Source: Streptomyces cyaneus
GTDB lineage: Bacteria > Actinomycetota > Actinomycetes > Streptomycetales > Streptomycetaceae
Reading direction: 5' to 3'
Assembly (NCBI RefSeq): GCF_004028635.1
Contig: NZ_RQJW01000006.1
Coordinates: 646,573-710,572, forward strand
Length of the DNA stretch: 64,000 nt
This document shows, in pieces, positions 1 through 8,581 of this stretch (positions are counted from its first letter, which is position 1; the number at the start of each line of letters is the position of its first letter). The notes beneath the pieces were generated by a model that saw nothing but the letters and a program-made list of their open reading frames with translations, was not told where the DNA came from and did not search any database. The position numbers and the translations under genes are program-made.

Positions 1-78
1 GTGTCCGCCACCCCTGGGACGCCATGCCGCGATCCCCCCTGCCCGAAAGCTTTATGTACTTACCGCGAGGACCCCCGA

Positions 79-1566
79 ATGTCCCCTCTGTCCCTCCCGC
101 TCGCCGCATCCGCCCCAGCCGAGACACCACCCCACACCGGCGGACTGCTCCTCCTCATCGACGGTACGGCCGGACTGCTCACGGTCGCCGCCATCGGCAT
201 CGCGCTTCTGCTCTTCCTGATCATCAAGACGCGCCTGCAGCCCTTCGTGGCCCTCCTCGCCGTCTCCATAGCCGTCGGTCTGATGGCCGGCCTCTCGGTC
301 ACCGAACTCTTCGGCACCGTCCAGCGCTCGGACGCCGTCTCCACCATCGAGTCCGGCATGGGCGGCATCCTCGGCCATGTCGCGATCATCATCGGCCTGG
401 GCACCATGCTCGGCGCCATCCTCGAAGTCAGCGGCGGCGCGGAGGTGTTGGCGTCGCGTCTGCTCAACCTCTTCGGTGAGAAGCGAGCCCCCCTCGCCAT
501 GGGCCTCACCGGCCTCATCTTCGGTATCCCGGTCTTCTTCGACGTCGGCATCTTCGTCCTCGCGCCGATCGTGTACGCGGCGGCCAAACGCTCGGGCAAG
601 TCGATCCTGCTGTACTGCCTGCCGCTGCTCGCCGGCCTGTCGATGACCCACGCCTTCCTGCCCCCGCACCCCGGTCCGGTCGCGGCAGCGGGCCTTCTCC
701 ACGTCCAACTGGGCTGGGTCATCCTCATGGGCGTCGTCTGCGGCATCCCGGCGGTGCTGGCCGCGTGGGCGTTCTCCGGCTGGATCGGGCGGCGCATCTT
801 CGTCGCCGTACCGCAGGACATGGTCGAGGCGGCCGACGAGGCGAAGCAGGCAGTGATCAACGAGCAGCGTGCGGCGGGGGTCGAACCACAGGAGAAGCCC
901 GTCCCTCTCGCCACGGTCCTCGGCATCATCGGTACGCCGCTGCTGCTGATCCTGGCGGCCACGTTCTCCTCGATCGCCCTGGACCCGTCCACCACCCGCT
1001 CGGTGATCGAATTCTTCGGCCACCCGTTCGTGGCCCTGACGATCGCCCTGCTGCTCGCGTACTACCTGCTGGGCATCCGCCGCGGCTGGTCCCGCAAGTC
1101 CCTGGAAACGGTGTCGACTTCCTCGCTCAAGCCGGTCGGCAACATCCTGCTCGTCGTCGGCGCGGGCGGTGTCTTCGGCGCCGTCCTCAAGGCCAGCGGC
1201 GTCGCCCAGGCCCTCTCCGACACCTTCAACGACGTCGGCCTCCCGGTCATCGTCCTGTCGTACCTGATCTCGGTGGTCCTCCGCGTGGCCCAGGGCTCGG
1301 CGACGGTCGCCATCGTCACGACGGCCGGCATCGTCGCCCCCCTCCTCACCGGGGGCGACCACTCCCAGCCCTTCGTCGCTCTCGTCATCATGGCCATCTC
1401 GGCGGGCTCGATCTTCGCCTCGCACGTCAACGACGGCGGCTTCTGGATCGTCGCCAAGTACTTCGGCATCAGTGAGCGGGACACCTTGAAGACGTGGACC
1501 GTGCTGGAGAGTGTGCTGTCGGTGGCCGGGTTCGTGGTGGCGGCGGTTTTGAGCTTGTTCGTTTAG
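79..1566 (+). CDS. GntP family gluconate/organic acid:H+ symporter
   Basis: Integral membrane permease of 495 aa, about the usual GntP length, with many hydrophobic segments. Family features include the N-terminal helix LLTVAAIGIALLLFLIIK, the G-rich GLGTMLGAILEVSGGAEVLA segment, PPHPGPVAAA in the middle and HVNDGGFWIVAKYFGIS near the end. Members import gluconate or related sugar acids with protons; the substrate here is not determined. The reading frame is open from the window edge, but the ATG at 79 is preferred because the hydrophobic N-terminal region follows it and the earlier codons look non-coding. Downstream lie two degenerate copies of its own 3' end (1646-1992). Confidence 0.9.
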   Translation: MSPLSLPLAASAPAETPPHTGGLLLLIDGTAGLLTVAAIGIALLLFLIIKTRLQPFVALLAVSIAVGLMAGLSVTELFGTVQRSDAVSTIESGMGGILGHVAIIIGLGTMLGAILEVSGGAEVLASRLLNLFGEKRAPLAMGLTGLIFGIPVFFDVGIFVLAPIVYAAAKRSGKSILLYCLPLLAGLSMTHAFLPPHPGPVAAAGLLHVQLGWVILMGVVCGIPAVLAAWAFSGWIGRRIFVAVPQDMVEAADEAKQAVINEQRAAGVEPQEKPVPLATVLGIIGTPLLLILAATFSSIALDPSTTRSVIEFFGHPFVALTIALLLAYYLLGIRRGWSRKSLETVSTSSLKPVGNILLVVGAGGVFGAVLKASGVAQALSDTFNDVGLPVIVLSYLISVVLRVAQGSATVAIVTTAGIVAPLLTGGDHSQPFVALVIMAISAGSIFASHVNDGGFWIVAKYFGISERDTLKTWTVLESVLSVAGFVVAAVLSLFV

Positions 1567-1645
1567 GGGCGATTGCGGCTTTGTGCGGCGGTTGCTTTGC
1601 CTGGTGGCGCGAAGGTGGTGGCGGTCCTGCCTTGGTGGTGGGACC

Positions 1646-1832
1646 GCTCGATCTTCGCCTCGCACGTCGACGACGGCGCCCGCGCGCGGAGCGCGCTGAT
1701 GGATGCAGCTGGATCGTCGCCAAGTACTTCGGCATCAGTGAGCGGGACACCTTGAAGACGTGGACCGTGCTGGAGAGTGTGCTGTCGGTGGCCGGGTTCG
1801 TGGTGGCGGCGGTTTTGAGCTTGTTCGTCTAG
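1646..1832 (+). pseudogene. Second, degenerate copy of the permease 3' end
   Basis: Bases 1646-1832 repeat the last 161 bases of the permease gene (1406-1566) almost exactly, including the codons for WIVAKYFGISERDTLKTW and the terminal SLFV-stop. Six bases coding Gly-Phe (after the codons for HVNDG) are replaced by a 32-base sequence at 1678-1709 with a GC-rich hairpin core (GCGCGC, loop GGA, GCGCGC). The linker after the first copy (1567-1645) is also recognisable after this copy (1833-1912), so the repeat unit is longer than the coding part. It has no start codon of its own and is treated as a gene fragment. Confidence 0.85.
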
Positions 1833-1912
1833 CGGCGATGGTGCCTTTCTGCGCCGGCTGCCGTTGCCTGATGGCGCAGAGATGGAGGCGGCCCTGCCCT
1901 GCTGGTAGGGCC

Positions 1913-1992
1913 GCCCGGTCTTCGCCTCGCACGTCAATGGCGGCGCCCGCGCGCGGAGCGCGCTGATGGATGCAGCGAGCTTGTTCGTGTAA
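1913..1992 (+). pseudogene. Third, internally deleted copy of the permease 3' end
   Basis: This fragment begins with the same TCTTCGCCTCGCACGTCAA sequence as the permease 3' end. It carries the same 32-base insert (1945-1976, identical to 1678-1709), then jumps directly to the last codons GAGCTTGTTCGTGTAA. All sequence between the insert and the last few codons is missing. Sharing the insert with copy 2 implies that copy 3 derives from copy 2, or that both derive from one insert-bearing ancestor. Confidence 0.8.
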
Positions 1993-2046
1993 CGATGCGG
2001 GGGCTGGTTGCGCGGGACACAGGGTTGTCGACCATACTGCTCCGCT

Positions 2047-2625
2047 GTGGAGCAGCGCATAGGTTCAGGCAGCCAGCCCCTGGAAGGCGCCGGGTTCGAC
2101 CCGGCCTTCATCCCCGGGCTCACCTCGCCCGCGTCCGTCAAGCGGGAGGACGTGAAGGACGAGGACGTGGCCGAGGAGTCCGCCTCCGAGAAGTCGGATT
2201 CGGTGAGAGCGGACTCCGAGAAGACGGACTCCGGGGACACGGATCTCGAAGCCGCCGACGAGCCCGACGCGGAGGCCGATGACGCGGCCGCCGACGAGCC
2301 CGACGCGGAAGCCGACGAGGCCGACGAAGAGGCTCCGGTCGACGGCCCCGTCTTCGATGCCGCCGACCGCCGGGCCCGTATCGTCGCCGACCACAAGGGC
2401 GTCCGTCTCTCCCTGGACGACCAGGAGTGCGAGTTCCGTTGGGACGAGATCGGCGCGATCGAGACGGAGGCCGCGCGCTTCGGGAAGCGTTTCACCATCA
2501 CGGTGCACACTCCTGACCGCCGCTGGTACCCGATCGAGATCGAGGCGGCGGCCAGGAGCCGCTTCAAGGAGTGGGACGAGCAGCTGGACGCGGTACTGGA
2601 CGCCTACTTCGAGGAATCCGACTAG
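2047..2625 (+). CDS. Acidic protein with C-terminal PH-like domain
   Basis: Hypothetical protein of 192 aa. Residues about 20-100 are very acidic and low-complexity (repeated DEPDAEAD blocks) and probably disordered. The C-terminal ~85 residues (ARIVADHKGVRLSLDDQECE onward to RFKEWDEQLDAVL) form a compact beta-rich unit that resembles the C-terminal half of the protein encoded at 11894-12337. The GTG at 2047 is chosen over an ATG 39 bases upstream because a possible -10 (CATACT) lies 8 bases upstream, consistent with a leaderless or short-leader mRNA. Its stop overlaps that of the convergent carboxypeptidase gene (CTAG, 2622-2625). Function unknown. Confidence 0.75.
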   Translation: MEQRIGSGSQPLEGAGFDPAFIPGLTSPASVKREDVKDEDVAEESASEKSDSVRADSEKTDSGDTDLEAADEPDAEADDAAADEPDAEADEADEEAPVDGPVFDAADRRARIVADHKGVRLSLDDQECEFRWDEIGAIETEAARFGKRFTITVHTPDRRWYPIEIEAAARSRFKEWDEQLDAVLDAYFEESD

Positions 2626-3974
2626 CTGCAGTACTGGGCTTCCTTGCCGATGGACCGGTACATGCAGTCGGCGTTCTCCAGAAGCTGCAGCACCGCATCC
2701 CGGTTCCGGGACGTCTCCCGCTCGATCACCTCGTCGGGCGGGTAGAAGCCACCCCCGGAGCTGGAGGACGGGTACATCTCGAAGGTGTAGCCGAAGATCT
2801 TCTGGCTGCCCCACAGCCAGTCGTCGATCGACCCGTCGGTGATGTACAGGTCACTGGACTGCTCCGGCGTATAGCCGTTGCTGGCCGCCATCTTCTGTCC
2901 GACGGTCGCGAAGGCGTTCCGGTCGTCGGCCGTCATGCCGGTCGTCGTGTCGGAGTTCGTGTACCCGAACGGCCACAGCACCAGCTCGCTGTACGTGTGG
3001 AAGTCGACCCCGGCCTTGATCTGCTGGACCCCGCCGACCACGCGGCTGCGCACGAAGTTGGCGACCACCTTGACCTCCGGCGCCGACTCGGCGGACGCGC
3101 CCCGGTAGGTGTCGGAGGACGGCGACCCGGACGAACCGCCACAGCAGCCCCAGCGGTAGTTCCAGTTCCGGTTCATGTCCGTCCCGACGTACGAGGAACC
3201 GGAGTTGGGCTGCCGGTTCTTGCGCCACGACCGGTACGAGCCGGTGGCGATGTCGTACTCGCCGCCGTCCGGGTTGAGGTCGGGCACGATCCAGACCTCG
3301 CGGTTGTTCACCATGCTGGTGACCCGGGAGTCGATGCCGTAGTCGGAGGTCAGCTCGCGCAGCAGATAGAGCGCCATCTCGACGGTGAGGTGCTCACGGG
3401 CGTGCTGGTGATGGGTGAAGAGGACCTCCGGCTCGGACTCGTCGGTCCCCACGTTGTCGCTGATCTTGATGGCGACGATGTTCCGGCCCTGGTACGACTG
3501 CCCGATCACGCGCTGGCTCGCGATGGAGGAGTTGGCCGAGACGATCGAGTTGATCTCGCTCGTCATCTCCGCGTAGTTGTGATAGCGCGAGTCGCCGGAG
3601 GGGAAGTCGTAGAGGCGGATGTCGTCCTCGCCCGAGGAGCGGTCGGGGACCGCGCCGAGCGGGGTGACGTCGTAACCCAGGTCGCGCAGCTTCTTGATCT
3701 GATCGGTGCGGCCGGAGACGACGACGCCGTGGCCGTGCACCTCGTCCACGGTCACACCCGTCCGCTGAAGTGCGGTGCGGTCCTTGGCGGTCGAGTGCAT
3801 GTGCACCTCGTACTGCCGGGCGTCATCGTTCGAAGAGGCCGCCTTGGTGGCGCTGTCGGCGCTCGCGGACATGTTTGCGGAGAGGGGCGCCGCGAGGGCG
3901 AGGGCGAGCAGCGTGGCGAGCGCGGCGGTACGTCTGCCGCTGCGGGCGCCTGAGCCGCGTGTGCGAAGTCGCAT
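2622..3974 (-). CDS. Secreted M14 family zinc carboxypeptidase
   Basis: Zinc metallocarboxypeptidase (450 aa) that removes C-terminal residues from peptides. A basic start and hydrophobic stretch (TAALATLLALALAAPLSA, residues 17-34) form a signal peptide, followed by a propeptide-like region to about residue 120. The M14 zinc motif is HARE (His191, Glu194); the third zinc histidine is His326 in VDFHTYSELVLWP, and the catalytic Glu399 lies in YTFEMYP. The substrate-binding MNRNW motif is at residues 267-271. An AAGGAG ribosome site precedes the ATG. It is likely exported and used in extracellular protein breakdown. Confidence 0.93.
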   Translation of the reverse strand: MRLRTRGSGARSGRRTAALATLLALALAAPLSANMSASADSATKAASSNDDARQYEVHMHSTAKDRTALQRTGVTVDEVHGHGVVVSGRTDQIKKLRDLGYDVTPLGAVPDRSSGEDDIRLYDFPSGDSRYHNYAEMTSEINSIVSANSSIASQRVIGQSYQGRNIVAIKISDNVGTDESEPEVLFTHHQHAREHLTVEMALYLLRELTSDYGIDSRVTSMVNNREVWIVPDLNPDGGEYDIATGSYRSWRKNRQPNSGSSYVGTDMNRNWNYRWGCCGGSSGSPSSDTYRGASAESAPEVKVVANFVRSRVVGGVQQIKAGVDFHTYSELVLWPFGYTNSDTTTGMTADDRNAFATVGQKMAASNGYTPEQSSDLYITDGSIDDWLWGSQKIFGYTFEMYPSSSSGGGFYPPDEVIERETSRNRDAVLQLLENADCMYRSIGKEAQYCS

Positions 3975-4395
3975 GAATTCTCCTTGTGGGAGTGGGGGGT
4001 GGGGTTCACTGCGACGTACTGCGTGGTGCGGGTGTGGCGCTCATCGTGGGCCGGTGGCATGGACAGGTCAAGGGTGACACGGTGATTGATGGCGTGAACC
4101 ATTCGAAAATCAGCCGCGCAGTGTACGCGCGCGCACTGCGTGGCGAGCGGTCCCGGACGAAGTCCACTCGGGGGTGTGAGCCGGGCGTGCGTCCCGGCGC
4201 ACGGGCGGGGGAGGGTGAGAAACCGCGCAAGGGGGAGCGGTGGGAGCGGCGGCAAAGGCGGGGACCGGCGCACCCTCCGGCTCCCTTGCTCCACGACTTT
4301 CCTGCTCCTCGACTCCTGCGTTCCCCGACTCCCTTATTTCTCGGCTCCCTTGCTCCTCGGCTCCCTTCGACACCACCCCGGAGGAACGGCTGATC
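3975..4395. other. Divergent intergenic region with CT-rich direct repeats
   Basis: This 421-base gap separates the leftward carboxypeptidase gene from the rightward LuxR gene and should hold both promoters. Its right half (about 4270-4375) is a pyrimidine-rich run of imperfect repeats of GGCTCCCTTGCTCCTCG-like words. An open frame crosses this stretch into the LuxR gene, but its composition is unlike the rest of the protein, so it is treated as non-coding. Confidence 0.6.
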
Positions 4396-6828
4396 ATGGG
4401 CGGATCAGCGCCACGACGGGACCAACAACTGCCGGTCGAGACGACCAGCTTCGTCGACCGGCGCGGCGAACTGGCCGCAGGGCGCGAGCTGTTGGCCAGG
4501 ACGCGGCTGGTCACCCTGACCGGCCCCGGCGGCGTCGGCAAGACCCGCCTCGCCGCCCGCATCGCGGCCGGTGTCCGGCGCACCTTCCCGGACGGCGTGC
4601 GCGTCGTGCACCTCTCCGGCCTGCACGACCCCGCGCTCGTCCCGCTCGCCGCCGCCGACGCGCTCGACCTGCACGACCACACCGCGCGGCCGCCGCTGCA
4701 GGCGCTGGTGGAGCAGGTAAGGGACCGTCGGCTGCTGCTGCTCGTCGACAACTGCGAACACCTGCTGCCGGCCTGCGCCGAACTCGCCGCCGCCCTGCTG
4801 TACGGCACGACCGGCGTGCGGATCCTCGCCACCAGCCGCCACCGCCTGGGCCTCACCGAGGAACACCTCCTGGACGTACGGCCTTTGCCGGTCCCGGACC
4901 CGGACGGCGACCTCTCCGGCCCCGAGGGCTACCCGGCCCTCGCCCTGTTCGCCGACCGAGCTGCCGCGGTGGTGCCCGGCTTCCGCCTGACCGCCGCGAA
5001 CCGGGCAGCCGTCGCCCGCCTCTGCCGCCGTCTCGACGGCCTCCCCCTCGCCATCGAACTCGCCGCTGTCCGCATGCGCGTCCTCGACGTCGACCAACTC
5101 CTCGACCGCCTGGACGACCGCTACCGCCTCCTCACCGGCGGCAGCCCAGCTGCCCTGCCCCGCCACCAGACCCTGCGGGCCGCGGTCGACTGGAGCCACG
5201 AACTGTGCACCGAGCGCGAGCAGTTGGTGTGGGCACGGTTGTCGGTACTGTCGGGGAGCTTCGACCTGGAGACGGCGGAGGCGGTGTGCGCGGGCGACGC
5301 TTCGACGCCGGACGACCCGAGAGGTGAGCAGGGCGAGGCGGAAGGGGCGGCGGCGCCTGTGCGGGACTACGACGTTCTCGACGCCGTCACCGGCCTCGTC
5401 GACAAGTCCGTACTGTCCCGCGAGTCCGGTCCCGACGGCATCCGCTACCGCCTCCTCGACTCCCTCCGCCACTACGGTCTGGACCGCCTGCGCCGGCTGC
5501 CCGGCGAGGAGCCCGCGGCCCGGCGCCGCCAGCGTGACTGGATGCTGCAGCGCGCCACCGCCTGCGAGAGCGCCTGGTTCGGACCGGGCCAGCGCGAGAT
5601 CGTCGCCCGGCTGCGCGCCGACCAGGACAACCTCCGCAGCGCACTCGACTTCAGCCTCGCCACCCCGGGCGAATGCCTCGCCGGACTGCGTCTCGCCGGC
5701 ACCCTGTGGTTCTACTGGCACGCCTGCGGCGCCCCCCGCGAGGGCCGCTACTGGCTCGACCGCGCCCTGGCCGCCAACCCGGAGCCGACCCGGGAACGGG
5801 CCCGCGGCCTGTGGATCGCCGGGCTCCTCGCCGCCGCCACCCATGACCTCGCCGCAGGCCTCGCCCGTGCCCGGGACGCGCACGCCCTCGCCCGTGACCT
5901 CGACGACGAGGCCGAGGCCGCCCACGCCGAGTACGTCATCGGCGTCATCACCCTCTTCATGGACGATCTGCCGACCGCGCTGAAGCACTTCGAGGCCAGC
6001 GTCGCCCGCGGCCCCGTCCCCGGCCAGCACCTAAGCCTGCACGGCCTCGACCAGGTCGAACTCGCCTGCGCCCTGGGGTTCCTGGGCGAGGCCGAGCGTG
6101 CCGTCGAGGTCTGCGAGGGGGTGCGCCGGATGTGCGAACGGCACGGGGAGGAGTGGGTGCACTCGTACGTCCTGCGGATGCTCGCCCTCGCCCACACCGT
6201 GCAGCGCGACTGGCGCCGGGCCGAGCACCACGCCCGTCACGCCCTGCGCCTCAAACTCGCCGTCCACGACGTCATCGGCATCGCCCTCACCCTCGACCTC
6301 CTGGCCCGCATCGCCACCCAGGCGGACGCCCCCGAGCGCGCGGCCGTCCTGCTCGGCGCCGCCGACCGCACCTGGGCCGGCATCGACCGCGGCCGCTGGG
6401 GCTCGGCGGCCCTCAACTCGACCCGCCACGACAGCGAGACCCGAGCCAGCGAGGCCCTGGGCCGACCCGGCTTCGAGCGGGCGTACGAACGCGGCGCCGG
6501 GCTCGACCTGGCGGAGGCCGTCGAGTACGCCGTCCACGACGGCAGACAGCCCCAACGGTCCGCGCCCGCACGCAGACCGAGCGGCCGGCCGCGGTCCTCC
6601 CACCCGGCGACCGGGGTCCGCCTCACGCACCCCGCCGCCGGGGTCCGCCTCACCCGCCGCGAGACCGAGGTCGCCGAACTCGTCGCCCAGGGACTCGCCA
6701 ACCAGCAGATCGCCGACCGCCTGGTCATCGCCCGCCGCACCGCCGAAGGCCATGTCGAACGCATCCTCGGCAAGCTCGGCTTCAGCAACCGCAGCCAGAT
6801 CGCGGCCTGGATGGCGGCGCAAAGCTGA
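4396..6828 (+). CDS. Large LuxR family regulator with N-terminal STAND-type ATPase
   Basis: Regulator of 810 aa. Residues 43-50 are a P-loop (GPGGVGKT); a Walker B-like LLLLVDNCEHLL follows near residue 115, and ATSRHRLGLTEE and GLPLAIELAA are typical of AfsR/STAND-like signal ATPases. The middle is alpha-helical and TPR-like. The last ~60 residues are a LuxR helix-turn-helix (LTRRETEVAELVAQGLANQQ ... GHVERILGKLGFSNRSQIAAW). The ATG at 4396 has GGAGG 12 bases upstream; a longer upstream frame runs through low-complexity DNA and was rejected. The ligand and target genes are unknown. Confidence 0.85.
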   Translation: MGGSAPRRDQQLPVETTSFVDRRGELAAGRELLARTRLVTLTGPGGVGKTRLAARIAAGVRRTFPDGVRVVHLSGLHDPALVPLAAADALDLHDHTARPPLQALVEQVRDRRLLLLVDNCEHLLPACAELAAALLYGTTGVRILATSRHRLGLTEEHLLDVRPLPVPDPDGDLSGPEGYPALALFADRAAAVVPGFRLTAANRAAVARLCRRLDGLPLAIELAAVRMRVLDVDQLLDRLDDRYRLLTGGSPAALPRHQTLRAAVDWSHELCTEREQLVWARLSVLSGSFDLETAEAVCAGDASTPDDPRGEQGEAEGAAAPVRDYDVLDAVTGLVDKSVLSRESGPDGIRYRLLDSLRHYGLDRLRRLPGEEPAARRRQRDWMLQRATACESAWFGPGQREIVARLRADQDNLRSALDFSLATPGECLAGLRLAGTLWFYWHACGAPREGRYWLDRALAANPEPTRERARGLWIAGLLAAATHDLAAGLARARDAHALARDLDDEAEAAHAEYVIGVITLFMDDLPTALKHFEASVARGPVPGQHLSLHGLDQVELACALGFLGEAERAVEVCEGVRRMCERHGEEWVHSYVLRMLALAHTVQRDWRRAEHHARHALRLKLAVHDVIGIALTLDLLARIATQADAPERAAVLLGAADRTWAGIDRGRWGSAALNSTRHDSETRASEALGRPGFERAYERGAGLDLAEAVEYAVHDGRQPQRSAPARRPSGRPRSSHPATGVRLTHPAAGVRLTRRETEVAELVAQGLANQQIADRLVIARRTAEGHVERILGKLGFSNRSQIAAWMAAQS

Positions 6829-6894
6829 GCCCTCCGGCCACCGAGCCGGCCACCGAGTCGGCCGCCCAGCCGCCCCGCCCTCGACTCCCACCCG

Positions 6895-6978
6895 CCGCAC
6901 CCATCGCATTCACAGCACCCATCGCATCCAGCACATCCACTGCACCCATCCACCCATCGCACCCATCGCACCAAGAGG
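6895..6978. repeat. Short direct repeats, GCACCCATCGCA family
   Basis: Between the LuxR gene and the next CDS lie about seven imperfect copies of GCACCCATCGCA or CACCCATC within some 80 bases. It is a low-complexity run without the regular spacing of a CRISPR. It lies immediately upstream of the next gene's ribosome site (AGAGGGAG). Confidence 0.6.
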
Positions 6979-6990
6979 GAGCCCGGACCC

Positions 6991-7911
6991 GTGACCACTC
7001 AACCCACCCCCATCCCCACCCACCCCGGATTCGACCACCGCATGACCGTCTTCGAGGCCGACGACGAATTCCTCGCCGCCGCCCTCCCCTTCCTCACCGA
7101 AGCCCTCGGCGCCCCCGGCGAACCCCCGCCCGTGGCCATCGCCGCCCCCGGCAACCTGGACCTCCTGCGCGACGCCCTCGGCACCGACGCCAAGAGCGTC
7201 GGCCTCGTCCCGCACACCGAGTGGTACACCGGCTCCGCAGCCAACGCGGTCGCGCAGGGCGCCGGATACCTCGCCGCGCACGCCGGCCCCGGCGGACGTA
7301 TCCATCTGCTCATGGAACCCGTCTGGGGCGGCCGCGCGGGCCGCTCGCCGCGCGAGACCGCTGAGTGGATCCGCTACGAGGCGCTCGCCAACCTCCTCTT
7401 CGCCCCGCTCGCGACGACCGCCCTGTGCGCCTACGACTCGCGCGTCACGGGCCCCGCGATCGTCGCCGCCGCCCGCCGCGCCCACCCGGGCACGGGCGTG
7501 TACGAGGACCCCGTCCGCCTCGCCGCCGAACTCGACGCCGTACCGCTGCCCCCGCCCGCCCCTGACGCCGAGCGCCTGACCGGCCCGGCCCTCACCGGCG
7601 ACGTCGTGGGCGCCTGGGCGGGCGCGCGAGGGCTGTCCGCCGCGGACGCGGAGCTGTTCGCCACGGCCGTCACCGAGGCGGCCGCCGCCGTCGGCCCGCT
7701 CGACGGCGCCGTGCTGTGGGGCGAGGCTCCGGCCTGTGTCTGCGAACTGCGTACCGCCCGCCGCGTCGACGACCCGCTGGCGGGCTTCGTACCGCCGCCG
7801 AGCGCGGAACTGGAACCGGGGCAGGGGCTGTGGTTCGCCCGGCAGGTGTGCGCGTACGTCGACGTCCGGGACGACGGGGAAGGGGCGAGCGTGCGGCTGC
7901 AGTACGGGTAG
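6991..7911 (+). CDS. MEDS-domain sensor protein with HATPase-like C-terminus
   Basis: Cytosolic protein of 306 aa. The N-terminal ~190 residues fit the MEDS/DcmR sensory domain common in Streptomyces regulators (DHRMTVFEADDEFLAAALPF at the start, then VGLVPHTEWY and LMEPVWGGR). The C-terminal ~110 residues (AELFATAVTEAAAAVGPLDG ... LWFARQVCAYVDVRDDGEG) resemble RsbW-type ATP-binding folds but lack a clear N-box Asn. The GTG start follows AGAGGGAG. It probably forms a signalling unit with the next gene, controlling an anti-sigma/anti-anti-sigma pathway; this is inferred from the domains. Confidence 0.75.
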   Translation: MTTQPTPIPTHPGFDHRMTVFEADDEFLAAALPFLTEALGAPGEPPPVAIAAPGNLDLLRDALGTDAKSVGLVPHTEWYTGSAANAVAQGAGYLAAHAGPGGRIHLLMEPVWGGRAGRSPRETAEWIRYEALANLLFAPLATTALCAYDSRVTGPAIVAAARRAHPGTGVYEDPVRLAAELDAVPLPPPAPDAERLTGPALTGDVVGAWAGARGLSAADAELFATAVTEAAAAVGPLDGAVLWGEAPACVCELRTARRVDDPLAGFVPPPSAELEPGQGLWFARQVCAYVDVRDDGEGASVRLQYG

Positions 7912-7929
7912 CGGAGTACCCGCACAGCC

Positions 7930-8493
7930 ATGGGCACAGCCGGCCGCACAGGTATGGAATCAGGTATTCCTCCCCGTGCGCCGTACCCCCGTGCCCGCCA
8001 CCCTGGACCCATGCTGCACCTCGACGGGGCGCGCTTCCCGGATCCCGGCCCTCAGTTCGCTTCGTATCCTCAACCGCCCCTGGGGGCCGGTCATCTGAGC
8101 GTCGAGTACGACCCCCGTCCCTCCGCGGTCCGCGAGGCCCGCGCGGAGGTCCGTCGACAGTTGGAGGGATGGGGGCTCGCGGACCTGGACGACCTGTCGG
8201 ACGTGGCCGAGCTGCTGGTGAGCGAACTGGCCACCAATGCCCTGCTGCACTCCGCGAGCCGCTTCCGGCTCACCCTGTTCGCCGCGCACGGGCTCCTGCG
8301 CTGCGAGGTCCGGGACGGCGGCCGGCGCGTTCCGAGGGTGCTGGAGGCGGGCGCTTCGGAGAGCGGCCGGGGGATGTTCCTGGTGGACGCGCTCGCCCGG
8401 CGCTGGGGCTGCCACCAGGACGGGTCGGGCAAGACGGTGTGGTTCGAGCTCGCGACATGTGGGTCCGACGGTTGCGGTCGGCGACAGCCGTAG
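7930..8493 (+). CDS. RsbW-like ATP-binding regulatory protein (HATPase_c_2)
   Basis: Small GHKL ATPase (187 aa) of the anti-sigma-factor kinase class. The N-box is clear: DLSDVAELLVSELATNALLH (about residues 91-110), with G-box motifs CEVRDGGRR and ESGRGMFLVDALARRWG. Streptomyces carry many such stand-alone kinases; their targets are usually anti-anti-sigma proteins encoded elsewhere. It lies 18 bases after the MEDS gene and is probably co-transcribed. An in-frame ATG at 7954 is an alternative start. Confidence 0.8.
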   Translation: MGTAGRTGMESGIPPRAPYPRARHPGPMLHLDGARFPDPGPQFASYPQPPLGAGHLSVEYDPRPSAVREARAEVRRQLEGWGLADLDDLSDVAELLVSELATNALLHSASRFRLTLFAAHGLLRCEVRDGGRRVPRVLEAGASESGRGMFLVDALARRWGCHQDGSGKTVWFELATCGSDGCGRRQP

Positions 8494-8581
8494 TGCCCGC
8501 CCCAAACACCCATGAGCACATCGGGTGGAGATCGAGCACGCCCTCTTGTCCGACCGACGCCTTTGAGCTTTCTTGACCCTC

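Larger units (their letters stand above)
1567..2046. other. Intergenic region filled by permease 3'-end repeats
   Basis: This 480-base gap holds the two degenerate 3'-end copies and their two related linkers (1567-1645 and 1833-1912). The linkers share blocks such as TTGCCTG.TGGCGC. From 1993 to 2046 the sequence is unique and should hold the promoter of the next gene: CATACT at 2033-2038 is a possible -10 element only 8 bases before the GTG at 2047. Confidence 0.7.

Noticed and set aside
1494..1832. Separate 112-aa gene ending in the permease C-terminus
   Set aside because: It overlaps the permease in another frame and ends in a duplicated 3' fragment; best read as repeat debris.
2085..2105. 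tRNA T-arm-like GGGTTCGACCC
   Set aside because: It is inside a coding sequence and no cloverleaf can be built around it.
4240..4395. N-terminal extension of the LuxR/ATPase protein
   Set aside because: The frame crosses CT-rich repeats and has no domain; ATG 4396 has GGAGG upstream and fits the family start.
6895..6978. CRISPR-like array
   Set aside because: Repeats are about 12 bases, irregularly spaced and without unique spacers.
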